NCBI GenBank assembly: GCA_965249895.1
Contig: CBDFNC010000004.1
Coordinates: 124,001-188,000 of the forward strand
DNA: 64,000 nt
Source of the DNA: CBDFNC01 sp965249895
Lineage (GTDB): Bacteria; Pseudomonadota; Gammaproteobacteria; Enterobacterales; CBDFNC01
Direction: 5' to 3'
The first letter of the stretch is position 1; each line of letters opens with the position of its first letter. Shown piece after piece: positions 24,947 to 33,649 of the stretch. The notes below the pieces were generated by a model. That model ran no database searches and had not been told where the DNA came from. It worked only from the letters and a program-made list of their open reading frames with translations. Made by a program: the position numbers and the translations under genes.

Positions 24947-27430
24947 TTAAACTACTGAAGAAGATATTGTTTCGATTTTTTTATTGTCCTTCATTTGCTG
25001 GGAACGCATAAACTCATCCAGTAAAACGGGGATATGTATATGGTAGCCCTGCGCATAATCGACACCAATATTTTTTAACACCTCTAAAATTGCTTCATTT
25101 TCTACGTATTCTGCGGTGGTTTTAATCTTCATCACTTTGGCAACGTCATGGATAGACTTGACCATAGCTCGACAGACAGGGTCGACATGGATATCTTTCA
25201 CAAACCTGCCATCAATTTTCACAAAGTCCACAGGCAACTGTTTTAAATAGCTGAACGATGACATCCCTGTACCAAAATCATCCAACGCAAAAAAGCACCC
25301 GCGGGACTTTAATGTGGAAATAAAGATCTTTGCATACTCCAAATTCGCAATAACGGCAGTTTCTGTTATTTCAAAACAAATTTTACTGGGTGGAATACGG
25401 CTAACCTTTAGCTCCTGCTCGACGTAATCAAGAAAATCAGCTTGACCAAGTGACTTGCCCGATATGTTGATACTGCACAAGTCTAGCGATTCCGTAAAGG
25501 AAGGATGCGTTTCAAACATAGCTAAGGTATTGCGGATCACCAATCTATCGATAGCAGGCATTAAATCATACCGCTCTGCTGCAGAAATAAATCTATCAGG
25601 TAAGACTGCTTGCCCACTTTCATCTTCAAAGCGCACCAGGATTTCAAAATGGGCCACTTTAGCTTCGGTTAACGATTGTATCTTCTGACAATACAAAATG
25701 AAACGTTGATCATTTAACGCACTGGTCAGTCTCGATACCCAAGCCATTTCTCCCCGTTGACGAACCAATTCTGTATTTCCCTCCACATAGGTATGTATGC
25801 GATTACGGCCCAAATCCTTTGCCATATAGCAGGCCATATCAGCTGTGCTCATAATCTGCTGAATGTCATTATGCGTATCAGAAATACTCGCAACCCCAAT
25901 GCTTACACCAATATCAAAATACTTATCTTGCCAGCAAAACCGACTATTTTGCACCGACAAACGTAGTTTTTCCGCCGTCCTTTCCGCGTCTTCTAGCTCA
26001 CAGTTTTCTAACAAAACAGCAAACTCATCGCCACCAAGCCGCGCCAACGTGTCGGGTTTACGGATCTGTTGTTTAAGCGTTTGAGTGATTTGCCTTAACA
26101 ATACATCACCTGCCGCATGACCACAGGTATCGTTGACGATTTTAAATTGATCCAAATCCAGATAAAGCAATGAGTGATGGCCGCAATTTTGCTGAACGCT
26201 AAGTAGAAGTAATTTAAGGCGGTGCTCAAATTCACCACGATTAACCAGCTTAGTGAGTGCATCATGCGTAGCTAGATATTGAAGCTGCCTTTCAGACTCA
26301 GAAATCTGTTCGGCATATTGCCGCGCCTGCTTATATCGGGTCAGCAACAGCCAAGGGTAGGCTGTAAACAAGCATGTTAAAAGCAATCCACCTATAAAAG
26401 CAGCTTGACTCAGGGAGTTGAAGCCTTCTCCAAAATATCCTTCTGAAGGCGTCGCCACAATTTGCCAATCTCGCTCCCCTATTCGAAAATTGTCTACCAG
26501 CTTTAACGTACCCTGGTACTCCTGTTTGATTTCGTTTGCTAGGGGTTGTTTAACCGAGTTTTGAGCAGAACTGTAAGAAGCAAGAAACTGCCTATTAGCT
26601 GGTGCTGAAACATCAAATATGATGAATTCGACACCCACAGGTTGCATTGAACTAATCGCCTTTTGCAAAATATCCCCAATACGAAAAACTCCGAGGACAA
26701 AACCCCTCAACTGTTTCCGCCTCTCCTGTATAGAGGGCAAAGGCGGCGGGGTTTGATATATTGGAAGAAACGCCAGAAAACCACGCTGATTTGAGCTTTC
26801 CTGAACGAGGGTAATACCTTCCGTAAGCCAAAGTTTCTCCGTATCACGGGAACTGTTCAACGCATCTAACCGTGACGGGTCAGATGCAAGGTCGAATCCA
26901 ATTGCCAACTCGTTTCCAGTGTAAGGTTCAACAAAATAAACGGGGAAGTAAGTTTTCCGGTGCGAAACTGAAACCATATTGCCCTGACTGGCCCGTTCCG
27001 TAAAACGGAAATTGGGTATGTTGTCTTCACGAGCCTTGGCTTCATACTCTGCCTTTAACTCGTCTGGTACTCTAGGGATCCATTCGAGTGCCTGAATGGA
27101 TCGGGAGTGAGCCAAAAAGGGTTTTACAAACTGTCGAAAATCACGGCGACTCACTTCGGCCGAGGCGTTAAAGAATGCGGCTATTGACTCAACTTCTAAC
27201 AGGCTAAGCGCCATTACTTGTTTGAACATGGCTATTCGTTCCGAGGCAGCCGCTTCAAATTGTGCTTGAGTCACTTCCCTACTCGAATCTCGGATTAATA
27301 ACGCCGCCACGAGGGAAATGCCAATCCCAACCGTAACCACGATAGGCAATACCAGTGAAGCATACTTATTAAAAGATGCCGCTTTATATAGCGGGCTCCG
27401 TTTACTCTTCAAATTTAGGTTGTTTCCCAT
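24947..27430 (-). CDS. membrane CHASE - GGDEF - EAL cyclic-di-GMP protein
   Basis: 827 residues from the ATG at 27430; a TTG at 27451 is possible. The N-terminal membrane helix (about 25-47) is followed by a periplasmic CHASE sensor (about 70-330; SIQALEWIPRVP) and a second helix (about 345-365). The GGDEF domain has ARLGGDEFAVLLE and an inhibitory I-site RKPD exactly five residues upstream, so cyclase activity is likely. The EAL domain has EILVR in place of EAL, but retains NISGKSL, EITETAV, DDFGTGMSSFSYL, VKIDG and the late Gln of AQGYHIHIP, so phosphodiesterase activity is also plausible. Single gene; ligand unknown. Confidence 0.93.
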   Translation of the reverse strand: MGNNLNLKSKRSPLYKAASFNKYASLVLPIVVTVGIGISLVAALLIRDSSREVTQAQFEAAASERIAMFKQVMALSLLEVESIAAFFNASAEVSRRDFRQFVKPFLAHSRSIQALEWIPRVPDELKAEYEAKAREDNIPNFRFTERASQGNMVSVSHRKTYFPVYFVEPYTGNELAIGFDLASDPSRLDALNSSRDTEKLWLTEGITLVQESSNQRGFLAFLPIYQTPPPLPSIQERRKQLRGFVLGVFRIGDILQKAISSMQPVGVEFIIFDVSAPANRQFLASYSSAQNSVKQPLANEIKQEYQGTLKLVDNFRIGERDWQIVATPSEGYFGEGFNSLSQAAFIGGLLLTCLFTAYPWLLLTRYKQARQYAEQISESERQLQYLATHDALTKLVNRGEFEHRLKLLLLSVQQNCGHHSLLYLDLDQFKIVNDTCGHAAGDVLLRQITQTLKQQIRKPDTLARLGGDEFAVLLENCELEDAERTAEKLRLSVQNSRFCWQDKYFDIGVSIGVASISDTHNDIQQIMSTADMACYMAKDLGRNRIHTYVEGNTELVRQRGEMAWVSRLTSALNDQRFILYCQKIQSLTEAKVAHFEILVRFEDESGQAVLPDRFISAAERYDLMPAIDRLVIRNTLAMFETHPSFTESLDLCSINISGKSLGQADFLDYVEQELKVSRIPPSKICFEITETAVIANLEYAKIFISTLKSRGCFFALDDFGTGMSSFSYLKQLPVDFVKIDGRFVKDIHVDPVCRAMVKSIHDVAKVMKIKTTAEYVENEAILEVLKNIGVDYAQGYHIHIPVLLDEFMRSQQMKDNKKIETISSSVV

Positions 27431-28324
27431 AACTATTGATACACCAAGCAAACGTCTGATAATGGCTGTGCCAACTACTTGATAAATGGTAGGAGGAATT
27501 AGCTAGACGTCAACCTGGAAGTACTGAGGCGCTGAAGAATCAAATGTTTTTAGTGAGCTTAATTCCAATTATGTAACCTTCATCATTTTACAGCAGTTTA
27601 AAACTGCTAACAGTAAGCTCGACAAATATGAACACTTGGAAAGCGCCACTTATGTAGTAACCGCCCTGACACTTGTTGCGTGCGGTGACGGTGCGATGGG
27701 ATGGACAGCAATTAAACGCCTATGATAAGGCGCCTTTTGTGCGGCTATGCTAGCCGCACAATGTCGTCAATAACTTATGATACAACGAAGCAAGTAGCAG
27801 TAGGTCAGGACTGCTCCCATGAACACAGGTCTTCACTTTAATAACCGTGCTAAAAAAATAACCAATTGAAGGTAGCCGACATTAAACTTGGCTACTTCTT
27901 CATAGAACACCCGGAGTTACTAGCATGGCCAATTTCCAAAACTTCAAATAACATACACTTGATAAAATGTTCAGCTAGAAGCTGCACGTTAGACCAAGCC
28001 ACTAAGCTAGTTGGCACTTGGTAGATCGCCGTCACCCATGGTGATTATCTACGGTTCGATGTCGTTATTTCAATATTTTCTCCGTACAGATCTCCGCTGT
28101 CAACCCTCCAGCAGCACAACAAATCATTTGTGAAAAGCTTCCGATTGAGTAACTATTACGCCATTAAAAACCGAGGCCTATCGTAACGCATCTAGCCATT
28201 GCCATCATGACTGATATGATCTGGCAGCTCGGTCTCGTCACTATTTACTTATGTAAGTGGGTAGCTACGATGCACTGAGAGCAGGCTATTAACAAAAAAT
28301 AACTAACAAGCCAAAGAGATAATC
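27431..28324. other. long intergenic region with one strong palindrome
   Basis: Nearly 900 bases without a convincing gene. A perfect 10-bp hairpin TGTGCGGCTA-tgc-TAGCCGCACA occupies 27738-27760, but no T tract follows on either strand, so it is not a normal terminator. The area may contain remnants of lost genes. Confidence 0.5.
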
Positions 28325-29095
28325 ATGTCGAAAAAGTTCTATGTCGTATGGGTTGGTAGGGAAACAGGGATATTCACCAGCTGGGACCATACCAAAAAGC
28401 TGGTTGATAAATACCCCAAAGCGAGATACAAATCGTTTAAAACACAAGCAGAGGCAGAAGCCGCATTTGCTGGCGCCCCTGGTCGAAGTGCCATGGCTAA
28501 AAACTCCCCCAGCAGAAGAAAACCTGCGGCTTCCAGCAGCACCAAAAGTGCCGCTAATCCGACAACAAACAAAAAGTTTGACGTCGAGATATACACAGAT
28601 GGGGGCTGTGAGCCGAACCCGGGAAAAGCGGGCTCTGGTGTGGCAGTCTACCGCGCTTGCGAGTTATCAGAGCTGTGGTACGGGCTCTATAACCCTGACG
28701 GCACGAATAATTCCGCTGAACTGAATGCATTAAATCAAGCACTACTTATTGCCAAAGAAAATATTGCCGAGGGTCGGAGCGTTCATATTCGTAGCGATTC
28801 CCAATACTCCATCAATTGCATAACAAACTGGGCCTATAGCTGGAAGAAAAAAGGATGGAAGAGACAAAAGCCTGGAGACATTAAAAACCTGGAAGTCATC
28901 CAGCAGGCCCATGAACTATTTGACCAGTTAAAAAATAAACTTGAGCTAAGCCATGTTAAGGCTCACATTGGTATCGAAGGAAATGAGCTCGCTGACCGAA
29001 TGTCCATTTACGCCATCGACAAAAAAGATTCAGACTTCTGCCTTTACTCGGAGCCACTTGATTTACAAAATATTCTTGCATTAAGAGCGGGTTGA
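28325..29095 (+). CDS. rnhA: ribonuclease HI with N-terminal hybrid-binding domain
   Basis: 256 residues. The N-terminal RNase H1 hybrid-binding (Caulimovirus VI-type) domain is seen in FYVVWVGRETGIFTSWDHTKKLVDKYP and FKTQAEAEAAF (about 4-50). A Ser/Lys/Pro-rich linker follows, then the catalytic domain. Active-site residues: D in IYTDGGCEPNPG, E in NNSAELNAL, D in RSDSQYS, H in VKAHIG and D in ELADRMS. It cuts RNA in RNA-DNA hybrids. The two-domain form is of the eukaryote-like RNase H1 type, probably additional to a housekeeping rnhA elsewhere. The ATG has AAAGAG upstream. Confidence 0.92.
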   Translation: MSKKFYVVWVGRETGIFTSWDHTKKLVDKYPKARYKSFKTQAEAEAAFAGAPGRSAMAKNSPSRRKPAASSSTKSAANPTTNKKFDVEIYTDGGCEPNPGKAGSGVAVYRACELSELWYGLYNPDGTNNSAELNALNQALLIAKENIAEGRSVHIRSDSQYSINCITNWAYSWKKKGWKRQKPGDIKNLEVIQQAHELFDQLKNKLELSHVKAHIGIEGNELADRMSIYAIDKKDSDFCLYSEPLDLQNILALRAG

Positions 29096-29164
29096 AGATC
29101 ATCTCTGCCCGGTAGCAACAGATCCATTTTTACAGGTGATTGGGCGAACACAGCGCTCGCTTGA

Positions 29165-29225
29165 TTCGCCGAACGCGCATCCATGCATTTAACATCTCAT
29201 CCCTGAGACGGATTCGGCTCCTACC
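29165..29225. repeat. 61-bp direct repeat D, copy 1 (5' of the DUF2431 gene)
   Basis: TTCGCCGAACGYGCATCCATGC followed by a TCTCATCCCTGAGA palindrome and CGGCTCCTACC. It matches 30223-30283 with about eight differences in 61 positions. The two copies lie 1058 bp apart and frame one gene. Confidence 0.8.
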
Positions 29226-29280
29226 GGCCGGGTCTGCTATAGTGGCGGCCGCTGTACATATCCACCGAGACTACTTACTG

Positions 29281-30078
29281 ATGTTTATCGATGCCGAATG
29301 GCGAATTTTGACTATTGGTGATGGTGACCTTTCTTTTTCATCATCATTATTAAAACACCATAAACCTCGCCAACTGACGGCTACGGTATTCGACTCCTAT
29401 AGCACGTTATCTAATAAGTACGGTGATTATCACTATCAACAGCTAATGCAGCGTGATTGTCAGGTACTAACCAAGGTTGATATTACTAACCCTGGTTCCT
29501 GGTCTGCGTTACCAAGGAAAAGCTATGATGTGGTGATATTTCAATTTCCACTAATTCCGGGCTTTAAATCACAGGCTGAGTATAAAAAGCAGTGCGGAAC
29601 TCTGAGTACCAATACCCTGAACCGACGCCTATTACGTGCTTTTCTGGTCAATGCTTTTACTCATTTTTTGGACTCAAAAGGTGCTCAGCTGTGCTTTATT
29701 ACTTCTAAAGATGTAAAGCCCTATCGCGAGTGGAACGTCGAAAACGCGCTCACTAAAGACACATCTATCGATTATCTGGGTTCATTACCTTTTAAGATTG
29801 CCGACTTCCCGGGGTATCAGGTCCGTAACGTCGACCGAGATAAACATGTAAAAGAGACCCAAGGCATTACTTACGTTTGGGGACGGCCAGGTAATACGGA
29901 GCACAGTGAGCAAGTGAGCCTGCCTAAATATTTCGGGGCAGACTACTGTTCATTTTGTCGCGCAGGTCCGTTTGCCTGTGAACAAGATAGGCACGAGCAC
30001 AACCACTCAAAACGACATACTATGATGACTAATTTTGAGCAGCAATGGATTAAACACCTTCAATCCGGTGCACCTTAA
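29281..30078 (+). CDS. DUF2431 (BMT5-like Rossmann) methyltransferase
   Basis: 265 residues from the ATG at 29281; a longer frame to 29140 would translate the direct repeat and is rejected. The N-terminal RILTIGDGDLSFSSSLLKH is the signature of the DUF2431/BMT5-like domain, known from eukaryotic 25S rRNA uridine-N3 methyltransferases. DVVIFQFPLIPG (near residue 80) matches the family's conserved FxFP region. The C-terminus has a CxxC...H-rich tail (YCSFCRAGPFACEQDRHEHNHSKRH), a likely zinc finger. A role in rRNA or other RNA methylation is inferred. Flanking direct repeats suggest it moved as a unit. Confidence 0.8.
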   Translation: MFIDAEWRILTIGDGDLSFSSSLLKHHKPRQLTATVFDSYSTLSNKYGDYHYQQLMQRDCQVLTKVDITNPGSWSALPRKSYDVVIFQFPLIPGFKSQAEYKKQCGTLSTNTLNRRLLRAFLVNAFTHFLDSKGAQLCFITSKDVKPYREWNVENALTKDTSIDYLGSLPFKIADFPGYQVRNVDRDKHVKETQGITYVWGRPGNTEHSEQVSLPKYFGADYCSFCRAGPFACEQDRHEHNHSKRHTMMTNFEQQWIKHLQSGAP

Positions 30079-30222
30079 CCAAGAATTTTCACGCGTGTGG
30101 CAGCCCACATAAATATTTTTTGAGCCCATCAAATAACAGGCCTAAGGGTAACAATTATTGCGGCCTTTGAAGGATCAGATGCCTCTTTATTGGCAAAAAG
30201 GGCGAAGCCAGTGCCCACAAGG

Positions 30223-30283
30223 TTCGCCGAACGTGCATCCATGCGCTTTACATCTCATCCCTGAGATGGGCTCGGCTCCTACC
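30223..30283. repeat. 61-bp direct repeat D, copy 2 (3' of the DUF2431 gene)
   Basis: Second copy of the repeat at 29165-29225, same orientation, beginning about 145 bp after the DUF2431 stop and about 40 bp before repeat R copy 2. Confidence 0.8.
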
Positions 30284-30320
30284 AAGTCCGGTAGATCTGT
30301 TACCCAAGTTTGACCAGTCC

Positions 30321-30649
30321 CAATCAACAACCACTGGCAAAGCCGGGGGGTATGATGAAAGCCTCTGGAAGAGGCTAAAAAACAATAAATAAAACGGACC
30401 CTCTCTCTTTAAAGCCGCTGGATTACCAGTCGAGCTGGTAATGACGGTGATCGCGTTATACCCGAGATAAAACGTCATTCCCTCGCACGTGGTGGTCCGA
30501 CATCTGGATGGTCCGACATCTGGATGGTCCGACATCTGGATGGTCCGACACTCGGTCCAGCGGCCTTAACCTATCGTACTTGGTCAAACTTATACGCCTG
30601 AGCGACAGAGCCTAGTCGAGTCACACCGCCAGAGGCGGTGGTGTACCGA
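30321..30649. repeat. dispersed structured repeat R, copy 2
   Basis: Matches copy 1 (14170-14466) along its length. It is 32 bp longer because it holds two more copies of the 16-bp unit CTGGATGGTCCGACAT. The hairpins and the terminal ACCGCC/GGCGGT palindrome are conserved. Confidence 0.87.
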
Positions 30650-30706
30650 ATACAGGGAGTTCAGGGTGAGCACCAATTTGAGTAAAGGGGTCTTTTGGCC
30701 AAACTA

Positions 30707-31333
30707 CTATTTGTTGGCCAAAGCGAGTCCAATTCCTGAGCCTATAAACGAACCACCTATGGTTCGTTTTACATATTTCCAAACATTTGCTTTGGCAAAA
30801 AATGGCATTATCTTCTGTCCAGCCAGCGCGTAAGCCATGAAACAAACAAAAGTAACCACAGCACAAATACTCATAAGTACAAACGATTGAAGAACATAAG
30901 CTTGTTGAGGGTCAATAAATTGGGGAAATACAGCGGTAAAAAAGATGATAGCTTTAGGGTTTCCAGCTGTGACTAGTGCTGATTGAGAAAAGATCTTTAC
31001 CAATGATATTCTCTGCTCTGAGTTACTTTGTGTCGAAACTTCCAAAATATTAGATGAGCGCAACATGCTTATTCCCATATAGATTAAGTATGCTGCACCG
31101 GCCCATTTAACAAGCTGGAATATCAGCTCGGATGCTAATAAAACAGCTCCCAGCCCTACTATTGAAACAATGGCTTGCAGCAGGGTGACAGTCACGTTGC
31201 CCATCGCAGAAGCCAAGCTTTTTTTAGCTCCATGTACTATCCCATGGGTTAATGCCAACAGCATGCTTGGCCCTGGAATTATCGACACTACAAAAACAGT
31301 CATTGTAAAAAGCATTATTAAATTCAGCGACAT
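30707..31333 (-). CDS. LysE/RhtB-family amino-acid exporter
   Basis: 208 residues from ATG 31333 with AAGGG upstream. Six hydrophobic segments. Family marks: FVVSIIPGPSMLLALTHGI near the N-terminus, the YLIYMGISMLRS segment, and NPKAIIFFTAVFPQFI in the middle. It likely exports an amino acid or homoserine-lactone-like solute; the substrate cannot be told from sequence. Single gene between repeat R copy 2 and the formate dehydrogenase locus. Confidence 0.92.
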   Translation of the reverse strand: MSLNLIMLFTMTVFVVSIIPGPSMLLALTHGIVHGAKKSLASAMGNVTVTLLQAIVSIVGLGAVLLASELIFQLVKWAGAAYLIYMGISMLRSSNILEVSTQSNSEQRISLVKIFSQSALVTAGNPKAIIFFTAVFPQFIDPQQAYVLQSFVLMSICAVVTFVCFMAYALAGQKIMPFFAKANVWKYVKRTIGGSFIGSGIGLALANK

Positions 31334-31445
31334 ATCTGGGCATCCCTTGTGCAAGTAAACGCCAAGACTGTCACAATAATGCGAATATCACAATGAAAGG
31401 GAGAAATGTAGCCTCGCGGCAGAGGCGGTGTTTAACCATGAAAAA

Positions 31446-31856
31446 TTAGCCCTTAATATTGTTTTTTCCATCCAACCTTCGACCATGTATTACCGAATAA
31501 TGTCGAAGCCCGGCTGGGCCGTGAGAAACCAATACAGATAATAGAAGTACAGTGATCAAAAGTTCAGGCTTGTGGTGAGCAAAGGGAATAAAAAGAGCCA
31601 GCAAGGACAGCTTTACTAAGGTCAACACACCTTTTAACTGTATTAACCAACGCCAGTCTCTCCGCAACTCCCAAAGCAATAAGATACTGCCTGTCGCCAT
31701 CGCAAGCCACCAGTAGGATATCCATTCCTCCTCAGGCACCCGAAGTAAAACCCCGCCCCCTGCCCCTGTAACTCCGAGAATATGAAAAGCGCGAAGGCTG
31801 GTCTTTGCAATACGCTGGGCCCAAAATTGTCTTTCTGAAAGTTTCGTTTTTGTCAT
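31446..31856 (-). CDS. small membrane protein at the end of the fdh operon
   Basis: 136 residues with three to four hydrophobic helices (about 22-40, 48-62, 76-92, 98-114) and basic termini. No cofactor-binding motif is obvious; histidines in FAHHKPE and RHYSVIHGRR are the only candidates. It lies 83 bp after the cytochrome b gene on the same strand, so a role in formate dehydrogenase assembly or membrane anchoring is inferred from position only. Confidence 0.7.
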   Translation of the reverse strand: MTKTKLSERQFWAQRIAKTSLRAFHILGVTGAGGGVLLRVPEEEWISYWWLAMATGSILLLWELRRDWRWLIQLKGVLTLVKLSLLALFIPFAHHKPELLITVLLLSVLVSHGPAGLRHYSVIHGRRLDGKNNIKG

Positions 31857-31939
31857 TTCTCTCGTTTAACCAAGATAAAATTATCATATGTAGATGGCTT
31901 GTCTGGAGACCAGGCAAGCCACACAATATATTCGGATAT

Positions 31940-32953
31940 TTATTTTTCAGGCGTTTGTGGCTGGTTTTCAGGCAAGTGTTTAACCTCTTCATACCAAAGA
32001 TCGTGATGTTCTTTCGCCCAGGTTTCGTCCACCTCACCTGTTACCATGCTTTCCAGGGATGCTTCCATACCAACCAAGCCAATATAGATATGGAAGATAA
32101 AACCGCAAATCAGGATAAGGGCGGCAAACATATGCACCAAATTGGAAAGCTCCATACCTCGGCGCGTTTGACCAAACATCGGGAAGTCCAATATCAGGCC
32201 ACTCACCGCAGCAACTACACCAAACCAGATCAACAACCAGAACAGCAGTTTTTCGCCGCCATTGGAGAACCCAGCCGACGGGTGGCTGCCCTTGTGCTTT
32301 CCTATCATGCCGCCAAACTTCATCACCCATTTTACGTCAACCATATTAAAGACACTTTTCGGCCACCACTTCAGCAACATCGCCATCAGCAACAACAAAA
32401 AGATAGGGCCAATATAGTTATGATATTGTTTGCAGGCATAGATAGTCATACCCCAAACTTCTGTTGGTACTATGGGTTTAATAAAGTGTTTACCATATAC
32501 AAAAATCAAGCCGCTTAAGGCCAGGGTTATAAACGTAAACGCCATGCTCCAATGCAAAGTCCTGTCCACCCTGCTCCAGCGCTGTATTTTGCGACCAGTT
32601 TTAGGTTGACTCAGTTTTATCGGCCCAACAATAAAATAAGCGCAGGCAACCATAGCCAGGCTGCCAAAAATAGCCAAAGCACCCAGAGGCGACATCCACT
32701 TCTCTTTTAGCAGCAACCAAGTTGGTCCCGGTGGGCTTATCAATATATTATGCTCGGGTGATTTTGATGTGGTGTATCCTGCCTGGCCATCTTTAGCCAT
32801 ACGCCAAATATCGGCTCCTGCTAAGCCCACTACTTCTTTGTGTGCACTACTCATGGTGTTTTTCTCTGATTCATCAGCAAATGCACCAAGGCTAAACATC
32901 AACATTAATACGGCGGTCAGCGCAACAACCCCACCCTGAATAGACTTCTTCAT
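31940..32953 (-). CDS. fdhC: formate dehydrogenase cytochrome b556 subunit
   Basis: Gamma subunit that passes electrons from formate oxidation to quinone. About 337 residues from ATG 32953 (GGAGAGAAG upstream); the frame is open to 33178 but overlaps fdhB. There is a signal-like N-terminal helix (MKKSIQGGVVALTAVLMLMF), then a periplasmic stretch, then four or more membrane helices. Haem-ligand histidines are expected in RTLHWSMAF, YHNYIGP, LVHMFAALI and FIFHIYIG. Follows fdhB in the operon. Confidence 0.92.
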   Translation of the reverse strand: MKKSIQGGVVALTAVLMLMFSLGAFADESEKNTMSSAHKEVVGLAGADIWRMAKDGQAGYTTSKSPEHNILISPPGPTWLLLKEKWMSPLGALAIFGSLAMVACAYFIVGPIKLSQPKTGRKIQRWSRVDRTLHWSMAFTFITLALSGLIFVYGKHFIKPIVPTEVWGMTIYACKQYHNYIGPIFLLLLMAMLLKWWPKSVFNMVDVKWVMKFGGMIGKHKGSHPSAGFSNGGEKLLFWLLIWFGVVAAVSGLILDFPMFGQTRRGMELSNLVHMFAALILICGFIFHIYIGLVGMEASLESMVTGEVDETWAKEHHDLWYEEVKHLPENQPQTPEK

Positions 32954-33008
32954 TAGAACTTCTCTCCGTAAAACACGGGCCATCCTATGTAAGGACGGCC
33001 CGTAGGCA

Positions 33009-33638
33009 TTAGCTGGTTTGCGTCTTGGCGGTGGCATCGATAGCCAGGGACTCATCATTCCCATTACTTGCCCAACCCGCTTCTTTCGCACCGCGCTCAA
33101 CAACACGCTGAGTGAATATGTCCGACAGCGTCGCCGCATCACCGGCCAACAACGCCTTGGTGGAACAAAGGGATGCACACATGGGTAATTTCCCCTCGGC
33201 TATCCGATTTGCGCCATACTTACGTTTCTCTTCCGCCGAGCCATCTTCCACTTCCGGGCCTCCAGCACAGAAGGTGCACTTGTCCATCTTACCGCGCTCG
33301 CCAAACGCTTCATTTTTAGGAAACTGAGGTGCGCCAAACGGACAGGCAAACAGACAATAACCACAGCCTATGCAGAGGTCTTTGTTATGTAAAACGATGC
33401 CGTCTTCCGTCTGTTCAAAACAATCCGTAGGACATACAGCCATACAGGGGGCATCGGTACAATGCATACATGCTACTGAGATGGATGCTTCGCCCGGCTC
33501 GCCATCATTTAATGTCACCACGCGGCGGCGCTGAATACCCCACTCAAGTGCATCATCATTTTCGTTTTTACAAGCAGTAACGCAGCCGTTGCATTCGATA
33601 CAACGTTTAGAGTCACAAAGAAATTTCATACGTGCCAT
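33009..33638 (-). CDS. fdhB: formate dehydrogenase iron-sulfur subunit
   Basis: 209 residues binding four [4Fe-4S] clusters through ferredoxin-like cysteine groups: CDSKRCIECNGCVTAC (about 8-23), CMHCTDAPCMAVCP (about 57-70), CIGCGYCLFACP (about 88-99) and the later CTFC...CASLC set. It carries electrons from the catalytic subunit to cytochrome b. The ATG at 33638 has GGAG upstream and lies 11 bp after the fdhA stop. Confidence 0.95.
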   Translation of the reverse strand: MARMKFLCDSKRCIECNGCVTACKNENDDALEWGIQRRRVVTLNDGEPGEASISVACMHCTDAPCMAVCPTDCFEQTEDGIVLHNKDLCIGCGYCLFACPFGAPQFPKNEAFGERGKMDKCTFCAGGPEVEDGSAEEKRKYGANRIAEGKLPMCASLCSTKALLAGDAATLSDIFTQRVVERGAKEAGWASNGNDESLAIDATAKTQTS

Positions 33639-33649
33639 ATCTGGACTCC

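Noticed and set aside
27738..27760. Strong palindrome considered as a terminator
   Set aside because: Neither strand has a T tract after the stem, and no gene ends close by.
30248..30535. 95-codon minus-strand frame
   Set aside because: Falls inside repeats D and R; copy 1 of R does not keep the frame, so it is not coding.
31805..32518. 237-codon plus-strand frame opposite fdhC
   Set aside because: It is antisense to the clearly conserved cytochrome b gene and has no homology of its own.
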